Shown here in pieces: positions 1 through 11,618 of a stretch of 64,000 bases of DNA. Position 1 is the stretch's first letter, and each line of letters opens with the position of its first letter. The DNA is from Symbiodinium natans (lineage: Eukaryota > Sar > Dinophyceae > Suessiales > Symbiodiniaceae): assembly GCA_905221605.1 (NCBI GenBank), contig CAJNDS010001202.1, forward strand, positions 590,854 through 654,853, read 5' to 3'. A program made the position numbers and the translations under genes. Under the pieces are notes generated by a model. It searched no databases, was not told where the DNA came from, and was given only the letters and a program-made list of their open reading frames with translations.

Positions 1-290
1 TCACTTGTTCGCTTAGTCTCACTCTGCACTTAGGTTCATGCACTCACTGTATTATTAATCATATTTCTGAGCCCCTGAACTCTTATCTTATACACGCTTC
101 TTTCTCTCACTTATTCACTCAGGCTTCTCTATCTCTAGCTGACTCCAGCTCCTGTAAATCCGCCAACCTTCTAATGTCCAGCAGCAAAGTTAGCAGTCTT
201 ATGGACTGTTCTCTGGGCCGCCGAGAAGAATCCCCCAACAGGCGATTCAAATGTGAATCTCTTCTCACACCCTGACGCCCCTAAACCCTA
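1..290. other. Unique sequence, no gene seen
   Basis: AT-balanced non-telomeric sequence before the first (CCCTAAA) units near 280. I see no convincing open frame, RNA gene or repeat in it. Confidence 0.4.
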
Positions 291-354
291 AACCCTAAAC
301 CCTAAACCCCCAAGCCCCCAAAACCCCAAACCGTCTGTTGCTATAGGCGTTCAG

Positions 355-414
355 GTCTTCGGGACCGCAGATCCCGTCCTCCGCTGGCTGAAGGGAGGTC
401 CTAGATGCGACGGG
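355..414 (+). CDS. Candidate exon, ankyrin-like fragment
   Basis: A 60-nt patch between AG (353-354) and GTACAT (415) reads V-F-G-T-A-D-P-V-L-R-W-L-K-G-G in one open frame. C-strand telomere units lie upstream and G-strand units downstream, the same context as the proven exons further on. The GTADPVLRWLKGG string loosely recalls an ankyrin repeat, but one short exon cannot prove it. No neighbouring exon could be joined. Confidence 0.3.
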
Positions 415-494
415 GTACATCCTAAAACTCCAAACCCTTAGGGTTTAGGGTTTAGGGTTTAGGGTTTAGGGTTTAGTGTTTAGGGTCCCAAAAG

Positions 495-608
495 TCTAGA
501 CCCATGTGTAGCCTAGGAAACAAAAAAAGTGCCCTTTTGGGTTTACATGTGCTGTAAGGGAGCCTAAACCCCCTAAAACAGGGAATAGGGGCCTACTCTG
601 GGTCCTAG
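495..608. mobile_element. MITE-like element family D, copy 1
   Basis: Begins TCTAGACCCATGTGTAGCCTAGG and ends GGCCTACTCTGGGTCCTAG, which are imperfect inverted repeats of each other. It shares the AAAAAGTGCCCTTTTGGG core with copy 2 at 4258-4371. No coding capacity. Telomere-like CCTAAACCCCCTAAA lies inside the right half. Confidence 0.5.
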
Positions 609-1410
609 GCAAACTCCAGAAAGTTGGAACATCATTATCCTAATACCCTTCAGGTAAAGTAAACGGAAACCCAGCACTACTCATCCTAAACCCATGTTCC
701 AACTTTCTGGAATTCACTATACTGCCGTACACCTACTACCCTAAACTGTGCACGCCAAACCCTATACCCCATTTTAAAACTGGGGTTTGTAGGGTTTAGG
801 GCATGGAGTGCGGTTACCTACCAAGAAAGGGGTTCAGGGTCTTGGCACGCAATTTTCGACATCCTGAAAAGGGTTTACTGACCAAAGGAAAGCCATAGGA
901 TTGGGTGAGCCCCGTCAAGCCTAAACCGCAGTGTCTAGGCTAGCTGTGTTTTGTGGGTCCGGTGGGCAACCTAAAATCAAACTGTGTCGCACCGCCCTTC
1001 CTGCGCTCTCTAGACCCCAAAATGCAAAGGGTTCAGGGTTTAGGGCTTAAGGTTCTTCAGGGCCGAAACTGCACAATGGTTTTGGAACCCAGGGCAGGTG
1101 ATAGCTTCAAACCCTAACCCCGAGCACAGCTTGAACATCACATGACACAACACCCCGTCTAGCCACCCAAAACCAACATGAATTAGTTTAGGGTATGTCC
1201 GTAAGAACCTAAGAAACTTTTGGGTTCGCAATGTGAGGATGAAAGTATTCGGCTGTTGGGTACATCCTATACCTTTGTAATGCCCAAATCACTAAATTCT
1301 AACCCCCACAAAAACACACCCAACAATTTTGAGATCCAGGTCCTCGGACCCAAAACAGTGAACTCCCTTGAACCCGAACCCCCCCCCCCCCCCGCTTGCT
1401 GTCTATGAAA
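609..1410. other. Degenerate unique sequence with scattered telomere units
   Basis: About 800 bases of mixed unique sequence with isolated degenerate TTTAGGG/CCCTAAA units and a poly-C run near 1378-1394. No frame with exon-like codon usage and splice sites was found. Confidence 0.4.
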
Positions 1411-1522
1411 AGTTCAACATCCTTAAACCCTAAACCCTAAACCCTAAACCCTAAGCCCTGAACCCTGAACCCTGAACCTCCACACCCTAATCCCACCTCG
1501 ACCAAGAGGCCCGCGGCCCCAG

Positions 1523-1551
1523 GAGCTCTGCCTTCAGCGCCTGGAAGCCAG
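1523..1551 (+). CDS. Candidate micro-exon, unassigned
   Basis: After CCCCAG the frame reads E-L-C-L-Q-R-L-E-A, with a possible GC donor at 1552. C-strand telomere units lie upstream and G-strand units downstream. The only support is context and codon look. Confidence 0.2.
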
Positions 1552-1566
1552 GCATTGGTTTGGGGT

Positions 1567-1620
1567 AGTTGGGTTTAGGGTTTAGGGTTTAGGGTTTAGG
1601 GTTTAGGGTTTAGGGTTTCG
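1567..1620 (+). repeat. (TTTAGGG)n array
   Basis: Near-perfect G-strand telomere-type units, degenerating at the right end into TTTCGGG variants up to about 1650. Confidence 0.95.
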
Positions 1621-1984
1621 TGTTTCGGGTTTCGCGTTTCGGGTTTCGGACAGATTGCGTGTTCAGATCAATATGCTTCGCACAACGGCTTTTCGGACTC
1701 TTGTTGACAGCGCAAGCTTTGGCGCAAGCTTCACCCTTCCAAGCAGCATTTCAATCTGTGCTTGACATTGATCTTATTGAGTCTCATGGGGTTTCTACGA
1801 CATGTCCAAGCAACAATAAACCCTATTGGATAGTGCCGCCTCGAACGGTGTAGGGTTTATGGATGAACGATTGGATTGTCAAAGGCTCCCCTTGAGCTTG
1901 GGGGTGCAAGAAGATGGCGAGCAACGGCGTGCTTCGCACACATCTGCGCAACGCAACAGCTCGCATACTACATGGGGCGCGTGC

Positions 1985-2400
1985 GCGACACATGCATGCA
2001 TCAGCTGCTAGAGTTCACACCTGCAGCATGGCATCAAGTACGCGCACCAGCTCTGCGCATACATCCGTCAGTGGTCTCGCGACAAGCCGGCGCCAACCAC
2101 AAGTTGTATATACATACCTGGCAAACATCAAAAGGACTTGCTGGCGTAGGCAAGTGAATCTCTGCATGCTACTAGACGCACATCATATGAGCATCAATTT
2201 GTTGCGCCAACCTGAAACCAGAACTCTGGTTTCAATCCGCGAATGTTCTGGAGTTCTGGAAAAAGTTGTCAATGCCTCTTCTGCGCGTTTTTGCCAGACA
2301 CAGGAAATTGCGGCAGTTCAGTGACTGAGAGCCGGGGTCGGGATGCTCCCGGCTTTCCCAGACGTGTGAGAGAGCCATCACGGAGAAGTTGTCTTCAACC
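1985..2400. repeat. Dispersed repeat, copy 1
   Basis: Shares ordered blocks with 5094-5730: GCATGCATCAGC, GACAA-CC-CCACAAG, GAATCTCTGCATGCTAC, TTGCGCCAA-CTGAAAC and TTGCGGCAGTT. It is the simpler copy, since it lacks the telomere tracts and the AT-rich expansion of copy 2. Open frames of 60-136 codons overlap here in several frames, but none resembles a known protein. Confidence 0.65.
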
Positions 2401-2747
2401 CATCTTGACATGACATGAATGCTAAGTGAATGTTTTGACGTGACAAGAATGTTGAAGTAATTGCTTCTGGGAGCCTTACATAGTCTTTTGCCCCTGTCGG
2501 CCTTAACCCCATGAACCCTAACAGCCCCAAACTTAAACCCATGCAACCTTTGCAAGGCCTTGCAGACGATAGCTAGCCACGATAACTAGCCATCAGAATA
2601 CCACCACTACCACCACGACTGCGGCTATTGCTCCCGTTCCTGCTCCTGCTTTGCTCCTACTGCTGCTCCAACTCCTACTTCTACCGCTGCCGCTACCGCT
2701 ACCACACAGCTACGACCGCAACCCTAGCGCCTCCTGCTGCTTTTGCC

Positions 2748-3012
<265 letters not shown>

Positions 3013-3048
3013 GACGACGCACACAGACGACGACGGAAGGCCATGGTG

Positions 3049-3148
3049 GCCAGGGTTTAGGGTTTAGGGCTAGGGTTTAGGGTTTAGGGTTTAGGGTTTA
3101 GGGTCTAGGGTCTAGGGTTTAGGGTTTAGGGTTTCGGGTTTAGGGTTA
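3049..3148 (+). repeat. (TTTAGGG)n array
   Basis: G-strand telomere-type array of about 13 units with a few C and deletion variants, directly following the trinucleotide tract. Confidence 0.95.
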
Positions 3149-3660
3149 GCCGGACGAACGTATTCCAATGAGCTTGCAGCATGCTGGAACAGAAGAATGT
3201 GGTGTAATTTAGGTCCTTATGGGACGGCATCATGAGCGGCAAGGGCTCGGGGTTTTAGGATATCGGGAGTTTGCGCGAAGTCCTGCAAGAAAACCTGGCG
3301 GAAACCTTTCGAGCTACTGCAAAGGCACGTGCAAGGGCATGTCCGAAATTGGGGGCTCCCCCCCCTTCAACCCCCCTGACGCATCAGCTGTCGCAAGGCA
3401 TTCGACTGAACAGGGTGCCCTTTCAGATTGAAACCCAGATCACAAAACACCAAGAGCGGGCCCTCAACTCCAAACAGAACTGAACCAAAATCAGGCTCTG
3501 AAGCACAGCAGCAACACACATCGACGCGCCCATGCACAAAAAGAAGAACCTACACCCTGCTTGACGGTTCATGCACACCTACACGTAGTGCTTCCTGGAT
3601 CAAATGTCTAGTGCCAGGCAACGTGTAAGCCCTGGACCTTGAAACTAAACTTGCGCAGTG
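3149..3660. other. Unique segment, no gene recognised
   Basis: About 500 bases without telomere units. Frames of about 70 codons exist on the plus strand but overlap in different phases and show no recognisable motif. Confidence 0.4.
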
Positions 3661-3807
3661 TACGAACCCCGGTAAACCCCCCCTAAACCCTAAACCCTAA
3701 ATCCCTAAACCCTAAACCCTAAACCCTAAATCCTAAACCCTAAACCCTAAACCTGTGCCTCTGCTGCTTCTGCTGTGACTGCAGTACCGATCACGGCGGG
3801 CCGCCAG

Positions 3808-3834
3808 GAGCGAAGCACGGTGGCCAAATCTTCC
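3808..3834 (+). CDS. Candidate exon fragment, unassigned
   Basis: A pyrimidine-rich stretch ends in GCCGCCAG and is followed by E-R-S-T-V-A-K-S-S in an open frame. An alternative acceptor at 3784 would add P-I-T-A-G-R-Q. C-strand arrays lie upstream and G-strand arrays downstream. Confidence 0.25.
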
Positions 3835-4257
3835 AGGGGGTTTGGGGTTGAGGGCTTGCGGTTTAGGGTTTAGGGTTTAGGGTTGTGGGTTTACATAATT
3901 TCGGGTTGAGACTTTCGAGTTTAATAAGTGCGAATGTATACTCGGCCCCAAACCCAGAGAGCAAGAAATACACCTATGCAGTTGAGAGTAATCGTAGCTT
4001 AGTACAAGATTATAGGAATTGTATGCGAACAATAGTTATGGTAATTCTTTCGGCTCACGCAGTTTTGTTTGGGTATGGGGTTCCGAGATAATCAAAGCAC
4101 TTGCAAAAACAAAGGAGACTCCTGTGGGGTCTGCGTGTTGGAAGAGAATGCATGATCTGCTGATTCAAGGGAACCTAAACCCCAAAACAGGGCAATAAGG
4201 GCCTACTATGGCCTAGTCAAACCCTAAGGCCCCAAAACCAGGAAATCCTGAACCCTT

Positions 4258-4371
4258 AACTAGACCCGGGAGTAGCCTAATTAGGAATAAAAAGGGTACC
4301 CTTTTTGGTTTTAGGGGGATTATCAGGGAACCCTAACCCTGAAAAAAAAAGGCCTACTCCCGGTCCTAGTT
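4258..4371. mobile_element. MITE-like element family D, copy 2
   Basis: AACTAGACCCGGGAGTAGCC at the left is an imperfect inverted repeat of GGCCTACTCCCGGTCCTAGTT at the right. The core AAAAAGGGTACCCTTTTTGG is itself palindromic. No ORF, so it would depend on enzymes in trans. Relatives of the GGGTACCCTTTTTGG core occur near 13300, 16740 and 62330. Confidence 0.6.
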
Positions 4372-4592
4372 AAATGTCCGAAAAATCTTCAACCCGAAGT
4401 TCTTGTAAGCCTAACATGGGACCCCAAATCTTAGGCTTTAAACTCTATGCACTGTTTAGGGTTTTGGGGTTTAGGCTTTAGGTTTAGGGTTTAGGGTTTA
4501 GGGTTTACGGACCTGATTCCTAAACCCTAAACCTTTTCTTCTACCACGCTGCGGCGTGGCCAACCCTAAGGCCGCTAAATCCCCAACCTGCA

Positions 4593-4662
4593 AGGGTTTA
4601 GGGTTTAGGGTTTAGGGTTTAGGGTTTAGGGTTTAGGGTTTAGGGTTTAGGGTTTAGGGTTC
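4593..4662 (+). repeat. (TTTAGGG)n array
   Basis: About ten uninterrupted G-strand units. Confidence 0.97.
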
Positions 4663-5093
4663 TAAGCTAATGGGTTCAGGGGCTTAAGGTTGATGAGTCT
4701 ATGAGCTTATGGGTTTAGGGTGTCTAAGGTTTCTAGAATGAACCCAAGTACCCTAGACCCTAAACCCTAAACCCTAAACCCGTGAATGTTTCACCCCCCA
4801 GCTCCCCAAGCTCGAAACTGTAAACCTTCAAACTCCTAGCTCCAAAGCCACAAGCCTCCCAGCCCCTAAACCCCAAAGATTATATTTCAACCCTGAGCCG
4901 CCCTTAACCCTGTAAATACCCCTTCGACCCTAAGCAACTCCTCAACCCTGAACGCACAGCTGCCAAAGCATAAGCCATCAGCCCCAAGAGATTGGGCTAT
5001 CTGTGCCCAAAACAGAGTTATGAATCCAGCGCAACAACAGGCTGGCTGCAACGTCTGAGCAACGGCTTTAGGGTTTAGGGTTGTGGCAAGAGT

Positions 5094-5189
5094 GAGACAT
5101 GCATGCATCAGCCGCTAGAGTAGAGCTCACACCAGCATCATCGCGTCCGTCCCTGGATTCGCGACAACCAACCACAAGGTGTATATGCA

Positions 5190-5221
<32 letters not shown>

Positions 5222-5730
5222 CATATATATATACATGTATATGTACATGTGCATGTACATGTATATGTATATGTGTATATATATATATATGTATATACAA
5301 TATGGCTGGGGTATTTAGGGCACCCAACCGCCAATGATTGCAAAGAGCGGCTTGAAGGCTGGCAAAAGGCTTGACAAACCTCAAACGGATTTAGGGTTTA
5401 GGGTTTAGGGTTCATATGAGACTGAATCTCTGCATGCTACCTGGCACACCTCTCTGAGCACGAATCTCTTGCGCCAAGCTGAAACAAGAACTCTGCGTGC
5501 AATCCAGCATCCTGAGAGCACCCTACTTAAACCCTAAACAACCCTAAGCGCTAAACCATGAACTCCTTAAACCCTAAAGCCTAAATCGCCATTTCCTCCT
5601 CGCCTGGGTTCCAGGACGATTTGCGGCAGTTAACGTGAGGAAGGACCATGGGTCAGGATGCTCTCGCGACTCCCAGCTATGGGACACGTGTAGATGATCG
5701 AGTCATCAGCCCAAGGCAACTCGGCGTCAT
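5094..5730. repeat. Dispersed repeat, copy 2, with insertions
   Basis: Homologous in order to 1985-2400 but longer. It has gained an AT/ATAC dinucleotide-type expansion (about 5185-5300), a (TTTAGGG)3 tract at about 5391-5411, and a degenerate CCCTAAA block at about 5521-5590. Confidence 0.65.
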
Positions 5731-5892
5731 TCAGGTTTTGGGTTTAGGGTTTAGGGCTTAGGCTTTAGGCCCAAAATTCAAATTCCCTATAACCCCAGAC
5801 CTCAAAACCCTCAACTCCCTAGCCTACACCCTAATCCCAGACCGTCCCAGACCCCAAACCCAAAAACCCCAAACCCCTATACCCCAAGACGC

Positions 5893-5947
5893 CTAAACCC
5901 TAAACCCTAAACCCTAAACCCTAAACCCTAAACCCTAAACCCTAAAC
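5893..5947 (-). repeat. (CCCTAAA)n array
   Basis: Seven to eight uninterrupted C-strand units. Confidence 0.97.
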
Positions 5948-6017
5948 TCCCAAGGTCCCAAGCCTAAAAAGAAGAGGGGAGCCTGAGCCACCGGAGTTCA
6001 GGGCTGCCAGCAGCCTG

Positions 6018-6076
6018 GTTTAGGGTTTAGGGTTTAGGGTTTAGGGTTTAGGGTTTAGGGTTTAGGGTTTAGGGTT
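6018..6076 (+). repeat. (TTTAGGG)n array
   Basis: Eight G-strand units. With the C-strand array at 5893 they bracket a ~70-nt patch containing an acceptor-like GGAG. Confidence 0.95.
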
Positions 6077-6511
6077 AGGGGCAGGGTACTTCGAGTTTCG
6101 GGGTTGAAGGAATGAGTTTAGATTTGCTTTAGGTCCGTGGTTTTACTGTCACTTTTCAGGCACCATGGTGCCCTGGCCCATGTACATAAATTTTGGGCCC
6201 TGGACCGACTACATGGGACCCCCTTTGAGACCAAAGTTTAGAGAACTAGATTAGGGCCCCTTGGATCCCCTATAGAGTACGGCACCTTATAAAAAGGGAT
6301 CCCCAAAAGGGGACCCTTGTTTAGAGAACTACCCTTGTTGTCTCATTACATGGACCCTTTTGGGGTATGGTTTCTGTGCATAAGGCTTCCGTTGTTGCAA
6401 GGGGGAGATGCCGAGCGTAAGAAGGCACAGGGGCCAACTGCAGCGGCTTATAGACCCTCCTAAACCCAAAATCCTAAACCCTAAGCCCTAAACCCTATAA
6501 ACCTTTCACAG

Positions 6512-6556
6512 GAAAGCTCAGCGGGGGCCTGCAGGGGGCCTCGGCTACCGACACAG
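6512..6556 (+). CDS. Candidate exon, unassigned
   Basis: Bounded by CCTTTCACAG at the left and GTGAGAGG at the right, both close to consensus splice sites. The most protein-like frame reads K-L-S-G-G-L-Q-G-A-S-A-T-D-T. No family recognised. Confidence 0.35.
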
Positions 6557-6800
6557 GTGAGAGGAGCGACGCACGGGTTTCGGGTTAGAAGTGTGCTGGT
6601 TCTTAGCAGGGTGCGAGGGACTTAGGTGCTTGGCATGCTAACCCTATACCCTGAACCCTGAACCCTATACTGAACCCTAAACCCTAAACCCTAAACCCTA
6701 AACCCTAAGCCCTAAGCCCTAAGCCCTAAACCCTAAACCCTAAACCCTCAACCCTAAACCCTAAACCCCACTCCTTTTCCTAAATCGTGCCGTCTTGGAG

Positions 6801-6863
6801 CTGCTGTCGGAAGGCGCCGTGACTTGGGCAGCTGGATGTGCCTCCGGCGCCTCGTTGGGATGA
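6801..6863 (+). CDS. Candidate exon, unassigned
   Basis: After CTTGGAG the frame reads L-L-S-E-G-A-V-T-W-A-A-G-C-A-S-G, followed by an in-frame TGA just before the G-strand array. C-strand units precede it. It could be a terminal exon. Boundaries are uncertain. Confidence 0.3.
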   Translation: MLSEGAVTWAAGCASGASLG

Positions 6864-6867
6864 CAGA

Positions 6868-7040
6868 TGGGTTTAGAGTTTAGGGTGTAGGGTTTAGGGT
6901 TTAGGGTTTAGGGTTTAGGGTTTAGGGTTTGGGGTTTGGGGTTTAGGGTTTAGGGTTTAGGGGTTAGGGTTTGGGGTTTAGGGTTTAGGGTTTGGGGTTT
7001 GGGGGTTTAGGGTTTAGGGTTTAGGGTGTAGGGTGTAAGG
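6868..7040 (+). repeat. (TTTAGGG)n array with TTTGGGG variants
   Basis: About 170 bases of G-strand units alternating with TTTGGGG and TTTAGGGG forms. Confidence 0.9.
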
Positions 7041-7189
7041 AGGGCGATATATTGGGAATCTGTGGCTTTGTCCCCATGAAAAGTTGTCTGTGACCTTGCT
7101 TATCACTACCCATGACCCCAGAAACAAGACTGGAGGGTGTCCAGTTTAGGGTCTAGCGCGCAAAGGGCGGGGGTGGAGGGGGAGAGGAG

Positions 7190-7650
7190 CCCCTAAACCC
7201 TAAACCCTACTGAAACCCTGCTGAGACCCTACTGAAACCCTCCCGAAACCCTACTGAAACCCTAAAACCCAAACCCCTTAACCTCAACTCCTGAACTACA
7301 AGACTCATACATCCTGAACCCTAAACCCTAAAACCCTGAAAGCCCGAAAGCCCTAAACCCTGAAGCCTTTAAACCCCTACAAAACAAAAAGTCCCAAAAG
7401 CCTAAACCCTAAAAAACAAATACAGCTCTACAGCCCCCCATAGCCCTAAACTCTAAACCCCTAAAATGCTAAAAACCCTGAAGCCCTAAAGCCCTAAACC
7501 CTCAAACGCTAAAACCCTAAATCCTAAAACCCCAAAAACGGAGAAAAAACCCTTAACCCTGAAACCCTCCCTAAAACCCTAAAGCCCTGAAACCCAAAAA
7601 GCCGGAAGACGCTAAAACCCGAAAGTCCTAAAAACCCTAAAAAACCACGC
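7190..7650 (-). repeat. Degenerate C-strand telomere-type block
   Basis: About 460 bases of CCCTAAA, CCCTAAAA, CCCTACTGAAA and CCCTGAA-like words with substitutions. It is decayed or mixed-unit repeat, not a gene. Confidence 0.8.
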
Positions 7651-7725
7651 CTCGGCTGAGGGATTGGCTTTTGGGCATGAGGGCCTTCGACTCCACGATC
7701 CGCGGCGCCTTTCCAGAGGCACGTT

Positions 7726-7860
7726 GTGGCTGCCTCTGCCTTCGGAACGATGCCAGGCTCGATGCTCGGCGCCTTCGGCGGGGCGACGCCAGGCGCCTTC
7801 GACGCCACGCCAGGCGGCCAGGCGCCTTCGCAGGGGCCGAGTGGCGTCTTCGGATGGCCA
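7726..7860 (+). CDS. Candidate exon, Gly/Ala/Pro/Phe-rich
   Basis: A GC-rich patch reads A-A-S-A-F-G-T-M-P-G-S-M-L-G-A-F-G and continues with TPGAFDATPGG and PSGVFG. Repeated AFG/GAF/VFG dipeptides in low-complexity sequence recall FG-type nucleoporin segments, but the resemblance is compositional only. C-strand repeats precede it. The other two frames are also open because of the GC bias. Start and end are not fixed. Confidence 0.3.
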
Positions 7861-8040
7861 CAACTCGCCTTGGCTATTTGCCAAGCTCTCGAACTACTGG
7901 CGATGCTGGCCGTGGCCCTTCTTCTTATGCACTGCCGTGACATCACTGAGCTTCCAGGCGGTTCTGGAGCTGGGCAGAAGTGCGGTTTAGGGTTTGGGGT
8001 TTTGAGCCCTAAGTCGGGTACAAACGGCCTAAGATCTAGA

Positions 8041-8148
8041 TTGGGATGCTCCCCCTTAGGCTACCAGTCCTTCGTAGGGATTATAGTAGGGAGGGGGGGG
8101 TACTATCATCCATATGAAGGACTCATAGGTTAGGGGGGAACATCCCAA
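8041..8148. mobile_element. MITE-like element family B, copy 1
   Basis: TTGGGATGCTCCCCCTTA at the left and GGGGGGAACATCCCAA at the right form terminal inverted repeats. Inner words AGTCCTT and GGGATTATAGTA are shared with five other copies in the window. Non-coding. Confidence 0.75.
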
Positions 8149-8343
8149 GGTCTAGGTAGGAACTTGCAAACATCACACCCAAAACCCTAAACCCTGAACC
8201 CTAAACCCTAAACCCTAAACCCTAAGCCCTAAACCCTAAACCCTAAACCTTAAACCCTGACCGCTCCCAAGAATCCCACACCCAAAATCGCAACTCCCAA
8301 GAGTCCTAACCTCCAAGCAAAAAACAACTACGGTCCAACACCA

Positions 8344-8450
8344 TAAATACCCTAAACCCTAAACCCTAAACCCTAAACCCTAAACCCTAAACCCTAAACC
8401 CTAAACCCTAAACCCTAAACCCTAAACCCTAAACCCTAAACCCTAACCTA
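8344..8450 (-). repeat. (CCCTAAA)n array
   Basis: About 14 perfect C-strand units. Confidence 0.97.
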
Positions 8451-9034
8451 CTCCACCGAGAGACCGAACAGCCCCAAAGACTCAGACGCCTGAAGCCTCA
8501 GAGCCCTAAACAGCCCCCACCCTAAAGAACCCGAAGAGTCCGAACCCTAAACCCTAAACGCCTAAACCCCTAAACCCTAAACCCCTAAACTCTAAACCCT
8601 CAACCCCAAACCCCCAACCCTAAGTACCCTAAACTCCATACACCCCCTTGTAAAACCAGATGTACCCGAGACACCCCAAACCCGACTACCCAAGAGACCC
8701 TAAAACCCGAAATACCCTAGACACCCTAAACCCCAAACGCTAAACCCTAAAGCCTAAACGCCACAAATACCCTTTAACACCCTCAACAATCCTAACTCAG
8801 CCTGAATCTCGGAAACCCTGGCTCCCGGGAGTAACCTACAGAAAAAAAGAGGTTTATAAGGGCGTTAGGGTTTAGGGTTGTAATTTGCGTGCAGGGTATG
8901 GGAGGCTAGGGTTGGGTGAGGGGCGGGGCTTAGGGTAGCACAGGGAAAAACGGGTTTGGGGTTTAGGGCTTGGAACAGCCCAGTAAGCCCAAAACCCGGT
9001 AAGCCCTAAAAGCCAAGGCGCGGAGGGAGAGCAG

Positions 9035-9081
9035 TAGAACAAACACTGATGTGATCCATCTTCCCATCGGTTGCTTCGGCG
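9035..9081 (+). CDS. Candidate exon, unassigned
   Basis: After GAGAGCAG the frame reads R-T-N-T-D-V-I-H-L-P-I-G-C-F-G, then GGTTTGGG begins a G-strand block. Context and composition are exon-like. No family recognised. Confidence 0.3.
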
Positions 9082-9609
9082 GGTTTGGGTCTTCAGTGGT
9101 TTTAGGGTTTAGGGTTTGGGTCTAGGGTTTAGGGTTTGGGGCTTAAGGATCTGAGACTTTAGGTTTTTCAGGTTCAGGGCTTAGGGGCTTCAGGCTTCAG
9201 GGGCTCAAAGGGTTTAGGGCTGTAGGGTCCAAGAAGCGGGAGACCTCCGGGGCTTAGGGTTTAGGGTTTAGGGCTTAGGGTTTAGGGTTAGGGCTAAGGC
9301 TTATACGATGTGCGTGGGGGTGTGTTCAGGGTCGAGCTGCAGGTAGGGTTCGAGGGTCTGGGGCGTGTGGTGTAGTTTAAGCTGTAGGGGTTGAGGGTGC
9401 AACTAGGGACGTGCAGGGTGCAGGAAGTTTTCGGGCGTGAGACTCAGGGTACAGGGGTTTGAGGTTTATAGAGGGTCTAAGGTTCAGGGTTCGAGGTTTA
9501 GGGTTTAGGGTTTAGGGTTTAGGGCTTCGGCTTAGAGAGGTCATGGCCTTGACGGCTTCGGTGCGTGCGGAGAACTGAGGCGCGACGCGCCGCTCACTTA
9601 ACCAAAGCC

Positions 9610-9745
9610 CTCACAACCCTAAAACATCCTAAAACCCTAAAACCCTTAAACCCTAAAACCCTAAAACCCTAAAAACCCTAAAACCCTAAAACCCTAAAAC
9701 CCCTAAAACCCTAAAACCCTAAAACCCTAAAACCCTAAACCTCTT
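9610..9745 (-). repeat. (CCCTAAAA)n octamer array
   Basis: A locally homogeneous variant array in which the unit is CCCTAAAA, not CCCTAAA. Confidence 0.9.
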
Positions 9746-10289
9746 AAACCCTTAAACCCTAAACCCCAAAGCCCTTAATAGCCCCTCCCCCTTAAACCCT
9801 GAAGAACCCCTGAACCCCTAAACCCTTATCCCCCCCCCCCCCTTCTCTCTTCCCGAAAACCCTCAAAGGCAAACCCTAGAGCCGGTTCAGGGCTAAGGGT
9901 TTACGGCTTAGGGTGTAGGGTTTAGGGTTTAGGGACGAGCTAAGCCCCAAACACCAAATCTCAATCCCCAAAACCCAAAACCCTAAACCCTCCCACCCTC
10001 GCACAAAGAATCTTCTCGACGCAATTGCGTGTGTTTTGTCGGTAGGACCCCCCCAATATGATCCTGGGAACCCCCAAACCCCAAGCCCAAAACCCTAAAC
10101 CCCAAACCGCAAACCCGAAACCCTAAACCCTAAACCCCAAACCCTAAACCCCAAACCCTAAACCCTAAACCCTGAACCCTAACCACCCCCCCCCCCCCCC
10201 CCGGGTCTGAGGCCCCTTGAAGACATACAACCTTAAGCCCCAAACCCGAAGCACGAAACGCGAAGCCTTAGACAACTAAGCTAGGGACT

Positions 10290-10356
10290 GGCGTTTTAGG
10301 GTTTAGGGTTTAGGGTTTAGGGTTTAGGGTTTAGGGTTTAGGGTTTAGGGTTTAGG
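10290..10356 (+). repeat. (TTTAGGG)n array
   Basis: About nine G-strand units ending directly at a family B element. Confidence 0.97.
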
Positions 10357-10359
10357 ACG

Positions 10360-10445
10360 TTGGGATGGTCCCCCCCCTTACAGCCCTTAATCGGGATTAT
10401 AGTACCCCCTACTATCATTCCTGGTAGTATAAGGGGACCATCCCG
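10360..10445. mobile_element. MITE-like element family B, copy 2
   Basis: TTGGGATGGTCCCCCCCCTTA opens and AAGGGGACCATCCCG closes it. GGGATTATAGTA is inside. It abuts the telomere array on its left. Confidence 0.7.
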
Positions 10446-11031
10446 CCCTTAACCCCTCAATCCAATACCCCCCTTGAGCCCTGTGCGCTTTGAGGGCTAA
10501 GAACTTCGAAAGAATCCTGAAACCTCTTCCCCAAAATCCGAAACCTCTTGCGCCCCAAACCCTAAAATCCAAACCCTAAACCCTAAATCCTAAACCCCAA
10601 ACCCCAAACCCTGAACCTTACTTAAATCGTAAACCCTAAATCCTAATAAGCTTTGAGCCCCATGTCCCTTGAGACTCAAGTTCCTTGAAGCCCCAAGGTC
10701 CTTCAACCGGAAGTTCCAAAACTGCACCCGTCCAATGATTGCTACCTAGGGATTAGGGTTGAGGGATTACGGTTGAGGGCTCATGCTTGCGATCCTCATG
10801 AACTATGGTGTGGCTTTCTTGGGGGAGGGGGGTTAGGCTTTAAGAAGCGTAGTTTAGGGTCTGGGGTCTAAGGTCTAGGGTTTAGGGTTAATTGCAGTGC
10901 TCTGGAATCGTTAGGGTTGAGGGCTCCAGACTAGCGTTCATTTCGGGCATTTTGTATTCCAGGATCAGCTGAATGATACGACGACTCTAGACGTGGAAAA
11001 CAAGGATCTTTAATCGCCTTTCAGGCACTGA

Positions 11032-11128
11032 ACCCTAAACCCTAAACGCTAAACCCTAAACCCTAAACCCTAAACCCTAAACCCTAAACCCTAAACCCTA
11101 AACCCTAAACCCTAACCCTAAATCCTAG
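11032..11128 (-). repeat. (CCCTAAA)n array
   Basis: About 13 C-strand units with one GCTAAA and one shortened unit. Confidence 0.97.
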
Positions 11129-11197
11129 TCCCTGTTTCTCTTTGGGGTTGTTGGGGGGTGCACGAAAGCAAATCCTAGCATCCCAGGGCCTGAGGTT

Positions 11198-11259
11198 GTT
11201 TAGGGTTTAGGGTTTAGGGTTTAGGGTTTAGGGTTTAGGGTTTAGGGTTTAGGGTTTAG
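11198..11259 (+). repeat. (TTTAGGG)n array
   Basis: Nine G-strand units. Confidence 0.97.
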
Positions 11260-11349
11260 GAAGCCAGGCCTTGCATGGCTTCATTGATTGTTTGTCTTCT
11301 TGGGCTTTCTGGGTTTTGGGCCTTCTCGGGCTTTGTAGGCTTAGTAGCT

Positions 11350-11447
11350 TGGGGTTTAGGGTTTAGGGTTTAGGGTTTAGGGTTTAGGGTTTAGGGTTTA
11401 GGGTTTAGGGTTTAGGGTTTAGGGTTTAGGGTTTAGGGTTTAGGGTT
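11350..11447 (+). repeat. (TTTAGGG)n array
   Basis: About 14 perfect G-strand units. Confidence 0.97.
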
Positions 11448-11511
11448 ACGGGCTTCAGGGGGTTTAAGTCTTAGGGTTAAGGGCTTTGCAGCTTAGCGGA
11501 CTAGTTCCTAC

Positions 11512-11618
11512 TCTCAAGGGAGGGCACGCGTTGCAGGTGGAGACGTAGACCATGTCGAAGATCACCACGCCAAGGCGGACAATGATGGAGGCCTTTGAGG
11601 TTTTTCTGAGGCCCACCT
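11512..11618 (-). CDS. Candidate minus-strand exon, unassigned
   Basis: On the minus strand, after a C-strand-like block ending CCCAAG, the frame reads G-L-R-K-T-S-K-A-S-I-I-V-R-L-G-V-V-I-F, then D-M-V-Y-V-S-T-C-N-A-C-P. This is hydrophobic and protein-like. A plus-strand frame is partly open too, so strand is not settled. Confidence 0.25.
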